Assembly (NCBI RefSeq): GCF_013618635.1
Contig: NZ_JABLSJ010000010.1
Span: 1 to 64,000 of the forward strand
Length of the DNA: 64,000 nt
Source of the DNA: Thalassobacillus sp. CUG 92003
GTDB taxonomy: Bacteria > Bacillota > Bacilli > Bacillales > Halobacillaceae
Reading direction: 5' to 3'
The translations under genes were made by a program, and so were the position numbers. Positions within the stretch are counted from its first letter, which is position 1. Every line of letters begins with the position of its first letter. The notes below the pieces were generated by a model. The model was not told the origin of the DNA, searched no databases, and saw nothing but the letters and a program-made list of their open reading frames with translations. This document shows, one piece after another, positions 25,591 to 34,521 of this stretch.

Positions 25591-26724
25591 TTATAAAGAT
25601 AGCATCGTAGATACGATCGCGACTATAGCCATTACAAAAAAGCTAGAAAGATAGATCATTTTTTTAAACTGTGCCCATACGGGGTCTGTTATTTGTTTAT
25701 CATATGGGACGACATGAAAAAATGGATTGGATAACAGCTTAGTGAATGTTGCTTTCAGCCACGAATTCATGAAAAAACTAAATCCTATCAAGACCAACCA
25801 CTTATACCACAACGGAGTGATCATGATAGCTCCGATGGTCAAACCCATAAGCTGAGCATACATGGACACCATGCTTTTGTTTCGTAAAAAAGCCTTCAAA
25901 ACTAACGTTGTTAAACCATTTTCCTTCGAAGGTGTTTTGAAAATGGGACTCGAACGTCGAAATACGAAAGCAGGGTGGCTAGCCTGTTTACCGCCACTTT
26001 TCTCTACCTCAGTTGAATAAGCCAAAATCAGCCTGATGTAGCGGAATCGCTCATAGTCCTCGATCGCCACTTCCTCGTAGAAGCGGGACGTCGTTCGGGT
26101 CATAACAAAAGCATGATAATAACAAATGATACCTAAACCGACCAGGCTCACAAATAGCCCTGGAACCGATGGTACAAAAAGAACGAGCAAGACCACACTT
26201 ACGGCCGCCCCGCTGATCATTAATCCTCTCACATAGGTATTTCTATAGATTCTTCTTATCGTCATGACAAGGAATTGAAACATACTGGCTTCGAGAGCTA
26301 ATATAGATGTATCGAGCATGGAAAAGTCATATATGTGCACTAAAATAGGCGCAAGACACATGATTTTCAACGCCATACTGAAGCCGATTTTAATGGCCGA
26401 TACAAGGAAGCTATATTGCTTCAATTTGTAATAGACTGATTTTAAATGAATTAAAAAAATCACATCAGCTTCTAAAAGATGCGTTCGAAAGTTGCCGCCG
26501 ACAGATAGGATTAAAAGCACGATAAGCAGCGCAAAAAACGGAATGCTGTCACTCCAATACAGGCTGACGTTCTGCCAGGCGTCCACATAGAAGAACGCAG
26601 CCAAAGTCAGGAAGGGAACTACAATATAAAGGAGCACCACCCAATCCACAACTGAGCGCAAAACGTTGAGTTGGAATCGAAACTCGGTGGTCAATCGTTG
26701 TTGGAGAATGGTTTTAGCGGACAT
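25591..26724 (-). CDS. ABC transporter permease, EcsB/YthQ-like
   Basis: A 377-residue membrane protein with roughly eight hydrophobic segments in two clusters (about residues 25-75, 105-205, and 285-375). Length and layout match EcsB/YthQ permeases. It overlaps the ATPase gene by 11 bases and is downstream of it, so the two form a transporter. EcsAB influences protein secretion and regulated proteolysis in Bacillus; which substrate this pair moves is unknown. Confidence 0.87.
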   Translation of the reverse strand: MSAKTILQQRLTTEFRFQLNVLRSVVDWVVLLYIVVPFLTLAAFFYVDAWQNVSLYWSDSIPFFALLIVLLILSVGGNFRTHLLEADVIFLIHLKSVYYKLKQYSFLVSAIKIGFSMALKIMCLAPILVHIYDFSMLDTSILALEASMFQFLVMTIRRIYRNTYVRGLMISGAAVSVVLLVLFVPSVPGLFVSLVGLGIICYYHAFVMTRTTSRFYEEVAIEDYERFRYIRLILAYSTEVEKSGGKQASHPAFVFRRSSPIFKTPSKENGLTTLVLKAFLRNKSMVSMYAQLMGLTIGAIMITPLWYKWLVLIGFSFFMNSWLKATFTKLLSNPFFHVVPYDKQITDPVWAQFKKMIYLSSFFVMAIVAIVSTMLSL

Positions 26725-27415
26725 AGGAGGTGTCCTCGGTCAGAACATCGAAGCAATCAAACAGTGAGCCCTGCTTTAGCCCGCTCGCCTTACGAATATC
26801 TTTTATTGTTCCCTGGAAGACGATGCTGCCGTTAAATAACAGAATAAAGCGGTCACACACCTTTTCCGCGGTGTCCAGGACATGGGTAGTCATTAATATA
26901 CCAGCACCATCGTTCTTTTTCCGCTCCACGTACTGGAGAAGTTTTTTCATGCTTTTCGGATCTAATCCCATAAAAGGTTCATCAATTAAATAAACAGCAG
27001 CTTCTTTTAGAAAGGCGATGACAAGCATGACTTTTTGCTGCATGCCTTTCGAAAACGACTCCGGATATTGGAGCATTACGTCAGCTAAATAAAAATCGCG
27101 CACTAACTTCTCTACCTTTTCGTTAAACCGTTCACTCGATATATCTAGCGTCGATGAAAGAAAATCGAGGTGTTCTTTTAATGTTAAGCCTTCATAAAAT
27201 ATTGGCCTTTCTGGTATGTATGCATAATCTTTTAAACGCATCTCACCTTCGACGTCCTTTATGATTCCAAGGATTGATTTGATCAACGTACTTTTGCCGG
27301 CGCCATTAGGAGCGATGAGTCCAACGACTTCTCCCGGCTCCACAGCAAATTGAATATCATGTAAAACATTTTGATGAGCGTTGTAGCCACTTGATTGAAG
27401 GTCAACTTCGAGCGC
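26714..27415 (-). CDS. ABC transporter ATP-binding protein, EcsA/YthP-like
   Basis: A 233-residue ATPase. Walker A is APNGAGKS, Walker B is YLIDEPFMGLD, and the H-loop follows in TTHVLDTAEK. The signature is FSKGMQQKV, not LSGGQ, as in EcsA and other ABC-2 type exporters. The start at 27415 has GGAG nine bases upstream. It overlaps its permease gene by two-codon scale coupling. Confidence 0.92.
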   Translation of the reverse strand, partial: ALEVDLQSSGYNAHQNVLHDIQFAVEPGEVVGLIAPNGAGKSTLIKSILGIIKDVEGEMRLKDYAYIPERPIFYEGLTLKEHLDFLSSTLDISSERFNEKVEKLVRDFYLADVMLQYPESFSKGMQQKVMLVIAFLKEAAVYLIDEPFMGLDPKSMKKLLQYVERKKNDGAGILMTTHVLDTAEKVCDRFILLFNGSIVFQGTIKDIRKASGLKQGSLFDCFDVLTEDTSYVR

Positions 27416-27592
27416 CATATCTATCAACTCCAATATTGTTTCCTTTTGAACGACCCTTCTGATTATTTAAATTATACTACTAATCTGGCATTAAATACCA
27501 CCTTTGGTCACTCTGTGTGAGGGGGAAAAATCGAGGCTCAGTGAAGCCGTGTTAGACTATAATAAAGTTGAAATAGTAAAGGAGCAAAAGGT

Positions 27593-27700
27593 ATGGAGTT
27601 AACACCATCACAACGACGGGCTTTAATACATATTACCGAGTATGCCAAAGCGCATAGCAGCAATTCTAAGGCCATAATAGATTGTATTAAAAATGTCTAA
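27593..27700 (+). pseudogene. N-terminal piece of a DUF3626 gene (frameshifted)
   Basis: A 35-codon frame beginning MELTPSQRRALIHITEYAK, with AAAGGAG 12 bases upstream, ending in TAA at 27698-27700. DUF3626 proteins start with an LTxxQ-type helix, so this is their expected N-terminus. The next frame begins inside it at ATG 27693. Removing one A from the AAAAA run near 27690 joins the two frames as IKMSNISRDVF without a stop. It may be a true frameshift, an assembly error, or translational coupling. Confidence 0.75.
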
Positions 27701-28670
27701 TATCTCACGTGATGTTTTTGAAGACGCTGTGCACAATGTAAAACGTTACGCTAAAATCGGTTTACACTTCCACCCAGACCGACTGCTGCCCAACATGAAG
27801 AGTGTCGCTGAATCACTATTAGAAAAAGGAGAGTATAAGAGCCAGTTTGAAACATTCATCTCAAACGGAAGCGTCTCTGCATATTCGGGTGGGGCGCGTG
27901 ATATGTGGGAAAAAGATTTGTTCGGAGGCGCTTATCAAACTGCAGGCTCATTGCTGAGCGAACGACCTAAATATGGAGCGTTGAATTTAATGTTACATCC
28001 AGACGGACCTTCTCCCCGGTTTGGGTCATGCTATTTGCTGTTATCACCTAACGTCTCACACCGGGCTACTTATACCTATTTGGACTCCCATCAGAATCCA
28101 TCTGAAAAAGGGACATTTAAACAATTCGATATGGTGTTGGCTGCACTTCTTGAGGAGGTATTTTCACGAGATTTTGCCATTGGAGAGAAAGACCTTACTC
28201 CTGCTAAACTAATCAATCATTTTATGCATAATCTTGATCGAGATTCTAAGAATGTTAGTCATAAAACTGCCAGTCGAAATCTCAACCATTATATTGAGGC
28301 ACAGGTTCACGGCCCGGTTTCTCTAAACGAGGATACAGACGTACTTGTTGCAGACCCCTGCTTTAAAAATACGAAAACTGGAAACATACTCAATGATATT
28401 TGCTTAGCATTTTCCATCGAACTGGTCTGGCACATGGGGTTCACCCTTAAGACAGATGACGTCCCTTACAACTTCAGAGGACCGACCATGCCATCATTGG
28501 CAAAACGGATTTCACATGGTGACACAATTGATGCAAGTAAGATAGGTTTAGCTGCAAAGAGTTTGAAAGAACACCCCCATTCTTGGGAAGATCGCGGACA
28601 TTACGATGACGTTCTTCAAGAATTGAAGTTATTATGGCACGTATTAGTTAAATTTGGAAAACCTTTATAA
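27693..28670 (+). CDS. DUF3626-containing protein (main part)
   Basis: A 325-residue protein of the DUF3626 family, of unknown function. Recognisable blocks are LHFHPDRLLPN, SQFETFISNGSVSAYSGGARDMWEKDLFGGAYQ, PKYGALNLMLHPDGPSPRFGSCY and NHYIEAQVHGPV. The histidines and acids in these blocks suggest an enzyme, but no catalytic assignment is possible here. No membrane segment. A separate 35-codon frame directly upstream is probably its real N-terminus (see 27593-27700). A promoter-like TATAAT lies at 27558-27563. Confidence 0.85.
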   Translation: MSNISRDVFEDAVHNVKRYAKIGLHFHPDRLLPNMKSVAESLLEKGEYKSQFETFISNGSVSAYSGGARDMWEKDLFGGAYQTAGSLLSERPKYGALNLMLHPDGPSPRFGSCYLLLSPNVSHRATYTYLDSHQNPSEKGTFKQFDMVLAALLEEVFSRDFAIGEKDLTPAKLINHFMHNLDRDSKNVSHKTASRNLNHYIEAQVHGPVSLNEDTDVLVADPCFKNTKTGNILNDICLAFSIELVWHMGFTLKTDDVPYNFRGPTMPSLAKRISHGDTIDASKIGLAAKSLKEHPHSWEDRGHYDDVLQELKLLWHVLVKFGKPL

Positions 28671-28692
28671 GGTGGTATCCTCATATTTAAAA

Positions 28693-28728
28693 GGGCGCTG
28701 AATTGGTTTACAATTCAGCGCCCTTTTT
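28693..28728 (+). terminator. Terminator after DUF3626
   Basis: Twelve-base arms GGGCGCTGAATT and AATTCAGCGCCC, seven-base loop, then TTTTT. Confidence 0.93.
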
Positions 28729-28760
28729 ACGGCTTGACGAACAATACTGCGTTCAGTTCA

Positions 28761-29234
28761 TTATTTGCGTTTAATGCCTATTTGTCTGCCGGCTTGCTTA
28801 GGATTGCTCAAGTTCTGATGAGCCTCCCTCAAGCCATCAATGCGGCGTGCCACGTGTTCAGGGAACGGGCCAGGCCTTCCCTGAGTGGAGTCCATGCCCA
28901 TCAGCATTTGTTCACTTGTGGCTATTGTCTCCCCTTGCGCATTTTTCATCGCAAAAAAGACGTGAAGCCGTTTCGTATCATCGTCTAAGAGCTGCACGCT
29001 AACACGCAGCGATTCCCCTTCAAGGGCTTCTTGCAAATAGCACAGATGTGTTTCTAACGTGAAAATGGTATAAGCATGATGTTCACGCGCTTGCGCATCA
29101 AGTCCAATAAAAGTCATAAACGCATCAACAGCTTCACTGAAAACGATCGCGTAGGCTGCATCGTTCATATGGCCATTGTAGTCTACCCATTCGTGATGGA
29201 CCTGCTGCTGGTATGAAAAAGTTTCTTCGCTCAC
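28761..29234 (-). CDS. Acyl-CoA thioesterase of the carnitine operon (betainyl-CoA type)
   Basis: A 157-residue hotdog-fold 4HBT thioesterase. The active-site region is VDYNGHMNDAAYAIVFSEAVD. Its position after a carnitine dehydrogenase and a BKACE gene matches the known carnitine cluster, in which this enzyme hydrolyses betainyl-CoA to glycine betaine and CoA. It starts 22 bases after the dehydrogenase stop codon. Function is inferred from context plus fold. Confidence 0.85.
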   Translation of the reverse strand: MSEETFSYQQQVHHEWVDYNGHMNDAAYAIVFSEAVDAFMTFIGLDAQAREHHAYTIFTLETHLCYLQEALEGESLRVSVQLLDDDTKRLHVFFAMKNAQGETIATSEQMLMGMDSTQGRPGPFPEHVARRIDGLREAHQNLSNPKQAGRQIGIKRK

Positions 29235-29256
29235 GTCATCCCTCCTATGCTGCTAA

Positions 29257-30225
29257 TCAGTTTTTAGCTACTCCTTGTGATTGCGGCCAATAGTCTTCAA
29301 CCAAATCAAGCAATTTAACGAGAAATTCGTTCCGCTTTCGTTCCAGTTCGGCAATCGATTCATCTCCAGCATGCGTGTCGCAGCCAGAGATGACTTTTTC
29401 CTTCAACTCATCGGTCAATTCTGGTGCTTCCAGCTTTGTCCACGGCTGTTTAAGGGCGGGACCGAATTGCTCAAGCATGTGACGCATGCCTTGATCCCCG
29501 CCAGCCAAATGGAAGGTGAGGAACGGCCCCATTTGAGCCCATCGCAGACCAGCCCCGTACACGATGGCATTATCCACTTCTTCTGTTGTAGCAATCCCGT
29601 CATTCACGATATGCAAGGCTTCCCGCCAGAGCGCTTCCATCAATCGATCTGCAACATGACCTTCAATTTCATGATGAACAATCAGCGGCTTCATGGCAAC
29701 GTCTTGATAAAATTGCTCCGCGTGATGCAGCACGGCCGCATGTGTGTCCCTGCCTCCTACCAGTTCGACTAAAGGTAAAATGTAGACAGGATTAAACGGG
29801 TGTGCCACGATGACACGTTTCGGATGCTTCAGCCCATCCTGCAAAATGCTCGGCTTAATGCCCGACGTACTTGAGGCAATCACCGCGTCCTTCGGGGCGT
29901 GCTCGTCAATGCTTGATAAGACATGCTTCTTCAATTCTTCTCGTTCAGGGACATTTTCTTGAATCAAATCAGCTTCGCCCACTGCCTCGGCTAAATCATG
30001 AACAAATGTCAATTGAGCACGCTCCGCATTCGGAGCAAGTCCCATTTCTTTTAACGAAGGCCAAGCTTGCTGCACAGCATTTCGCGTTTTCGCTTCGGCC
30101 CCTTCAGCAGGATCATAGGCGATGACGTCATATCCATTTGCTAAAAACCGCGCGATCCAGCCATTGCCAATAACACCTGTACCGACGACAGTCAGCTTAT
30201 TAATTGCTTGATTGGAGGAGGTCAT
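29257..30225 (-). CDS. L-carnitine dehydrogenase
   Basis: A 322-residue protein of the 3-hydroxyacyl-CoA dehydrogenase fold. The NAD motif is VGTGVIGNGWIARF; the C-terminal domain begins near residue 185. The sequence AHPFNPVYILPLVELVGG is typical of carnitine 3-dehydrogenases, which oxidise L-carnitine to 3-dehydrocarnitine with NAD. It overlaps the BKACE gene by four bases. Some bacteria have this protein fused to the thioesterase; here they are separate genes. Confidence 0.9.
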   Translation of the reverse strand: MTSSNQAINKLTVVGTGVIGNGWIARFLANGYDVIAYDPAEGAEAKTRNAVQQAWPSLKEMGLAPNAERAQLTFVHDLAEAVGEADLIQENVPEREELKKHVLSSIDEHAPKDAVIASSTSGIKPSILQDGLKHPKRVIVAHPFNPVYILPLVELVGGRDTHAAVLHHAEQFYQDVAMKPLIVHHEIEGHVADRLMEALWREALHIVNDGIATTEEVDNAIVYGAGLRWAQMGPFLTFHLAGGDQGMRHMLEQFGPALKQPWTKLEAPELTDELKEKVISGCDTHAGDESIAELERKRNEFLVKLLDLVEDYWPQSQGVAKN

Positions 30226-31118
30226 GCTGAGCTGCCTCCTTTGGGATCGCGCAAGTTGAATTGAGCACGCGCTTCTTGAGGTGACAAAACGTGTATCCCA
30301 TTGCCATGCAGCGTGTGGACCGCTTTTTCGACAAGCTGGTCGTTTCTGGCCGTCACCCCTTTACGCAAATAAATGTTATCTTCTAATCCGACCCGGACAT
30401 TTCCGCCTAACAAAGCAGCCTGAGCCACAATCGGCATTTGCTTTCTCCCAATGCCGAAAGCAGACCAGCTGGCGTTTTCCGGTAAGCGATTTTTCATATA
30501 CAGAATGGTTTCAGCGTCGGCTTCTGCTCCCCAAGGGATGCCCAGACAAAATTGGAACATGGGATCGCCGTCAACTAAACCTTCATCGATTAGTTGTTTG
30601 GCAAACCGAAGATGCCCCGTGTCAAAACACTCCAACTCTGGTTTCACACCACTTTGCTGAACTAATTTGGCCTGATCGCGAAGCCAGTCAGTCGGACTCA
30701 TATAAACCATATCCCCGAAATTGACACTGCCGCAATCTAACGTGCACATCTCGGGAAGCAATTCGCCTACAGGTTCGTGACGCTCTTCAGGGCGCTGCAT
30801 ATCAGTGCCGTTTCCACCGGCAGCAGGCGTGTCCAAACTTGGGATGAAATCGCCGCCCCCGCCGGACGTGATATTAATGATGACATCCGTTTCAGATTCC
30901 CGGATCCGATCAACAATTTCCCGGTAATGATCCAGATCATGGCTGATTCCCGCCGTTTCTGGATCGCGGGCATGAACGTGGGCAACAGTTGCCCCGGCTT
31001 TAGCTGATGCAATCGCTGCCTCAGCAATTTCCTTTGGTGTGACAGGGACGTCCGGATTTTTGTGTGTCGTGTCGCCTGCCCCTGTTACAGCTGCTGTCAG
31101 TAATACTTTTTGACTCAT
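30222..31118 (-). CDS. BKACE family enzyme, 3-dehydrocarnitine cleavage (DUF849)
   Basis: A 298-residue beta-keto acid cleavage enzyme. The zinc ligands are in VAHVHARDPET and the glycine-rich stretch is INITSGGGGDF. In carnitine clusters this enzyme joins 3-dehydrocarnitine with acetyl-CoA to give betainyl-CoA and acetoacetate. GGAGGAAATACG precedes the ATG. A TetR-like operator (31184-31200) lies 66 bases upstream. This supplies betaine, an osmoprotectant. Confidence 0.9.
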   Translation of the reverse strand: MSQKVLLTAAVTGAGDTTHKNPDVPVTPKEIAEAAIASAKAGATVAHVHARDPETAGISHDLDHYREIVDRIRESETDVIINITSGGGGDFIPSLDTPAAGGNGTDMQRPEERHEPVGELLPEMCTLDCGSVNFGDMVYMSPTDWLRDQAKLVQQSGVKPELECFDTGHLRFAKQLIDEGLVDGDPMFQFCLGIPWGAEADAETILYMKNRLPENASWSAFGIGRKQMPIVAQAALLGGNVRVGLEDNIYLRKGVTARNDQLVEKAVHTLHGNGIHVLSPQEARAQFNLRDPKGGSSA

Positions 31119-31183
31119 CGTATTTCCTCCTTTGGAATATTTCTATCATATAGATGGTTTATTTATTGATTAACACATCAAAC

Positions 31184-31200
31184 TATACCATCCAGACGGT
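31184..31200 (-). promoter_or_regulatory. Operator-like site 1, upstream of the carnitine operon
   Basis: TATACCATCCAGACGGT. It matches the site at 31971-31987 in 14 of 17 bases and is a partial dyad (ACC...GGT). It is likely bound by the adjacent TetR regulator. Confidence 0.65.
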
Positions 31201-31219
31201 AATGTTTCAACCCCGTTTC

Positions 31220-31366
31220 ACCGCTGAATATACCGACTTGCAAAGAAATCACTAAAAGTTGCTTATAAATTCGGGGAAGTCGCTTAGAAAATCGAATGAG
31301 TTGCTTAGAAAGCGGTCAATGTTAACAAGAAAACCTCCAAAGTCGACCAGAACAGCATAAAAAAAT
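31220..31366. repeat. Tandem array C with exact 21 bp period
   Basis: Seven units start at 31220, 31241, 31262, 31283, 31304, 31325 and 31346. The best conserved are CTTATAAA and CTTAGAAA at 31262, 31283 and 31304, followed by a purine-rich half. It fills the space between the tetR stop and the carnitine operon promoter region. Units have drifted more than in arrays A and B. Confidence 0.7.
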
Positions 31367-31384
31367 GACCCGCTCTCCAGCAGG

Positions 31385-31921
31385 TCACTCGTTCGCCCAA
31401 TCTTGTAACGTTTGATACACTTCTTGTTTCTTCTCTTCTTCAATTTGATAGATGTCAAAAAGCTCAGAGAGCCACATGCCATCGATCGCCAGACGCAGTA
31501 TCGTCGCTTTGACGGGATCCAGCCCATCATGCTCAATTTCATGCTGCCATTCGGCATAAGCATCACGGATCGGGTCGAGCAAGTCTGAATTAACCGCCTT
31601 GGCTGCGAGCAATCCAGCATTCATATCCTTATTTTGATAACTTTGTTTAAACGTGACATCCAGAAACGCTCGCGTCCATTTTCCCTTTTCTTTGGGATCG
31701 GCCTCAGCATTATTCGCTATTTTTTCACTGTAATTATTCGCTAAATGTTCCACCATGCCTTGCACGAGCGCTTCCTTTGAAGGATAGTGATAAAGAAGGC
31801 CGCCTTTGCTGATCCCGGCCTGTTCGGCCACCGCTTCCAACGTTAAATTAAATATGCCGCGCTCCCTAACGATACTTGATGCCGCGTGAAGAATATCTAT
31901 TTTGCGAGAACTTCTGCTCAT
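31385..31921 (-). CDS. TetR-family regulator of the carnitine operon
   Basis: A 178-residue TetR protein. The helix-turn-helix is AVAEQAGISKGGLLYHYPSKEALVQGM (about residues 30-56). The C-terminal ligand domain is typical in length. I start at the ATG at 31921, preceded by GAAGGAG. It lies upstream of the carnitine genes on the same strand, and two like operator sites flank it, so it probably represses itself and the operon and responds to carnitine or a pathway intermediate. Confidence 0.88.
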   Translation of the reverse strand: MSRSSRKIDILHAASSIVRERGIFNLTLEAVAEQAGISKGGLLYHYPSKEALVQGMVEHLANNYSEKIANNAEADPKEKGKWTRAFLDVTFKQSYQNKDMNAGLLAAKAVNSDLLDPIRDAYAEWQHEIEHDGLDPVKATILRLAIDGMWLSELFDIYQIEEEKKQEVYQTLQDWANE

Positions 31922-31970
31922 GCTTATCTCCTTCATCTAAATGTGTTAAATATTATATCACGCTCATTAC

Positions 31971-31987
31971 TATACCAGCTGGACGGT
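31971..31987 (-). promoter_or_regulatory. Operator-like site 2, upstream of tetR
   Basis: TATACCAGCTGGACGGT, 50 bases ahead of the TetR start codon. It shares TATACCA and GACGGT with site 1. Confidence 0.65.
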
Positions 31988-31993
31988 CTCCTA

Positions 31994-32464
31994 TCAACTC
32001 GATCTGCAGTCTTTAGTTTGCAGGTCATTCAAGTAAGGCGTTATATAGGAACGATATTCATCAGTCAATCCGTGCGGAAGATCATCCAGTTGAAAAAATT
32101 GAATATCGTGCGATTCAGTTCGATCGATAACCACCCTACCTATTACCTCCTCCGTCAAGTAAACAGCAGTAACAGAATAGAGTTCATCTCCATTCGCTAC
32201 CTTAAAATAGTACGCCTCCCCGGAAAAAACGCCTAACAGCTTTAGCGCTCCAACCTCTAATCCAGTTTCTTCTTTCACTTCCCGACGTGCAGTCTCTTCC
32301 AGGCTTTCTCCTAATTCCATCAAGCCACCCGGAAGGCCCCATCCTCCATCGGTTCTTTGCTGAAATAACAACTCACGGTTTTCATTTAAGGCTAAGACCA
32401 CAGATCCTGTCAGAATCAACGGCCTATGCCCTACTAATTGTCTGAGTTCACTGACGTAGTCCAC
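31994..32464 (-). CDS. Nudix hydrolase
   Basis: A 156-residue nudix protein. The box reads GGLMELGESLEETARREVKEETGLEV, a complete GX5EX7REUXEEXGU motif. It hydrolyses a nucleoside diphosphate linked to some group; the substrate cannot be told. The stop codon overlaps no other gene; tetR's operator lies just downstream. Confidence 0.92.
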   Translation of the reverse strand: MDYVSELRQLVGHRPLILTGSVVLALNENRELLFQQRTDGGWGLPGGLMELGESLEETARREVKEETGLEVGALKLLGVFSGEAYYFKVANGDELYSVTAVYLTEEVIGRVVIDRTESHDIQFFQLDDLPHGLTDEYRSYITPYLNDLQTKDCRSS

Positions 32465-32489
32465 TCTAACACTCCTAAATTCAGGTATC

Positions 32490-32819
32490 TCATTTTATTT
32501 TTTCACCATGAACGATATGCCAGTGCAAGTGCTTGGATTCCTGGTATGCTCCTAAGTTGGTCATCACGCGGCAGGCACCGTACTCTGCTTCGATTGTCGA
32601 AGCAACATGTTGAACTGTTTCCACTAATTCATCCAGGGTATTTTTGTGTTTTGCTTCTACCGTTGTAAACGAGGGGATATGTACCTTAGGGATGGCTACA
32701 ATATGAACCTCGTAAAACGGCCGCGTATGATAATAAGCTAGTGTAGACGCCGTTTCATAGAATTTATCTACTTCTATGTTTCCGCTTAACACTTCTTCGC
32801 AATAAAAATCCTGCCCCAT
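32490..32819 (-). CDS. HIT family nucleotide hydrolase
   Basis: A 109-residue histidine-triad protein. The HxHxH motif is HLHWHIVHG near the C-terminus. The N-terminal half (EVHIVAIPKVHIPSF) matches the HIT fold. Members hydrolyse AMP linked to amines or nucleotides. It precedes the nudix gene on the same strand with 26 bases between, a likely two-gene operon for nucleotide clean-up. Confidence 0.9.
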   Translation of the reverse strand: MGQDFYCEEVLSGNIEVDKFYETASTLAYYHTRPFYEVHIVAIPKVHIPSFTTVEAKHKNTLDELVETVQHVASTIEAEYGACRVMTNLGAYQESKHLHWHIVHGEKIK

Positions 32820-32998
32820 GCCATTCCTCCATTACTTCGTTGTCCTAACTATCTTTCAACGGAAACGATACCGATTCCTTTTTTGTAGTGGAATCATGAT
32901 ATAATCAAGTCGAGAATAGGGGATAATGGACTAAAGCCGGAGCGCGTTGTTTCGTTTTATCACCACATAATATCATACAAATGTTAGGAGGGAAGCAC

Positions 32999-33367
32999 GT
33001 GAACGTATTTGAAAATTACCTAGCTGGTATCGATCATCCAGATCACCGGGAGCGAACGGAGGAAATCTTAAAGTGGGTTGGTAACACCTATCCCCAATTA
33101 GAACCGCATATCAAGTGGAATACGCCGATGTTTTCAGATCACGGCACATTTATCATCGGTATATCCACAGCGAAACATCACTTAAGCGTAGCACCTGAAG
33201 AAGTATGCATGACGCATTTCGCCGATGAGATTAAACAAGCTGGCTACAGCTCAACCAAAGGCTTGTTTCGGATTCCCTGGAAAGATCCGGTCAATTATGA
33301 CTTGCTTGGGAAAATAATCGAATTTAACATTGAGGATAAAGCAGAATACACGAACTTTTGGCGGTAA
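32999..33367 (+). CDS. DUF1801 iron-chaperone-like protein (YdhG/Fra type)
   Basis: A 122-residue DUF1801 protein resembling B. subtilis Fra/YdhG, a frataxin-like iron chaperone for iron-sulfur cluster and heme synthesis. Family features are [19 protein letters not shown] and [10 protein letters not shown]. The start is GTG with GGAGGG six bases upstream. No other iron-sulfur gene is adjacent. Confidence 0.82.
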   Translation: MNVFENYLAGIDHPDHRERTEEILKWVGNTYPQLEPHIKWNTPMFSDHGTFIIGISTAKHHLSVAPEEVCMTHFADEIKQAGYSSTKGLFRIPWKDPVNYDLLGKIIEFNIEDKAEYTNFWR

Positions 33368-33382
33368 ATAGAACCCAAAAAA

Positions 33383-33414
33383 GGGCTGTCGCGTTTTTCT
33401 CGACAGCCCTTTTT
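33383..33414. terminator. Terminator between fra-like and racemase genes
   Basis: Nine-base arms GGGCTGTCG and CGACAGCCC with T and A runs on both sides, bidirectional. Confidence 0.9.
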
Positions 33415-33423
33415 ACGGTATTA

Positions 33424-34521
33424 CTAGGATACTGTGTTCAATTCCTGAGTGGCAATGACATACTTCTTAGCTACATACGGGGAGGTCATCACTGACAACA
33501 GCGCTCCGTAATCAAGATCGAAGGCAACCTCGTCCCCCGGAGATAATGGCGCATTCTTCGTATCGATCAACGTGTGGTCGCTGCTTGCTCCCAAGATTTC
33601 AATGTCGCTTTTCGGTGTTAACCCGGTCACGATAACGTCTTGCAACCCTGAGCCCAATATCGCACGTTTCATGAGTCCTTTATCAGTGAAGGTGGTGGTG
33701 TTGCCAAAGGCGTCCTGCCCCCGTTCACCGTAGGGTGCGGAAGGTTTGACTTTCGTTTCGATCACTTCGGAAACAAACGTGAAGGCGTCGGTAAATAAAC
33801 CGGGAATTGCTTCTCTCTCTAGCGTTTCCCGCCCTAAATAAATCGACTCTCCTAACCGCAAGTTGTTGATTCGGCCGACATCATCACACGTGCTAAACCA
33901 CTGGTAATTAGCTGAATTCCCGCCGGAAACAAACTCCAAATCCAATCCAAATGTAGTGTCAAGGTCGTCAGCAAGTTGCGAAAGAGCATTCATTTTCGCC
34001 GGACTTGGCTTAACTCCGCCAAAACAGGCAAAATTGGCTCCGATGCCGACAATGCGAACTCCGCGCATCTGCAGAATTTTTCGGACTGTTGATTTTACAT
34101 CTTCCGGCATGATGCCTTCCCGGAGATCTCCCATTTCCACCATGAGAATAATCTCGTGCATGGTGTTTTGCGCCAGCGCCTCTGTTGAGAGCTTTTGGAT
34201 GACAGCAAGCTCTGTATTCAAACTGATGTCTGCATATTTTACTACCACGTCAAGCTCACTCATCGCAGGTGTTCGCAACAATACGAATCGGGCTTCAATA
34301 CCTGCTTCACGCATTGTCTTCAAGTTGGCGATTCTAGAATCGCTCAACGTACGGATCCCTTTATCGACAAAGACTTGCGCAATGGTTGGGTCACCGCAGA
34401 CTGTTTTAGTGACTCCCATGACTTCAATACCTTTCCTGCCGTATAACGCAACAAGCTGTTCTACATTATGAGCGATTTTATCTAAATTGATATCAACGCG
34501 GGGCAGCCTGACTTTGTTCAA
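33424..34521 (-). CDS. PLP-dependent alanine/ornithine racemase-like enzyme
   Basis: A 365-residue fold-type III PLP enzyme. The PLP lysine is K39 in VMGVTKTVCGDP; FVSGGNSANYQWF and GESIYLGRE are the catalytic-side loops of the ornithine racemase group. It overlaps the preceding DUF1611 gene by four bases, implying a joint function on a D- or L-amino acid. It is clearly distinct from the housekeeping alr at 10517. Substrate unknown. Confidence 0.87.
   Translation of the reverse strand: MNKVRLPRVDINLDKIAHNVEQLVALYGRKGIEVMGVTKTVCGDPTIAQVFVDKGIRTLSDSRIANLKTMREAGIEARFVLLRTPAMSELDVVVKYADISLNTELAVIQKLSTEALAQNTMHEIILMVEMGDLREGIMPEDVKSTVRKILQMRGVRIVGIGANFACFGGVKPSPAKMNALSQLADDLDTTFGLDLEFVSGGNSANYQWFSTCDDVGRINNLRLGESIYLGRETLEREAIPGLFTDAFTFVSEVIETKVKPSAPYGERGQDAFGNTTTFTDKGLMKRAILGSGLQDVIVTGLTPKSDIEILGASSDHTLIDTKNAPLSPGDEVAFDLDYGALLSVMTSPYVAKKYVIATQELNTVS

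Noticed and set aside
30281-30724. Plus-strand frame opposite the BKACE gene
   Set aside because: Antisense shadow of a well supported gene; no ribosome site and no homology.
31252-31620. Minus-strand frame through array C overlapping tetR
   Set aside because: It overlaps the TetR gene in another frame and its rest is array translation (SNSFDFL-type repeats).
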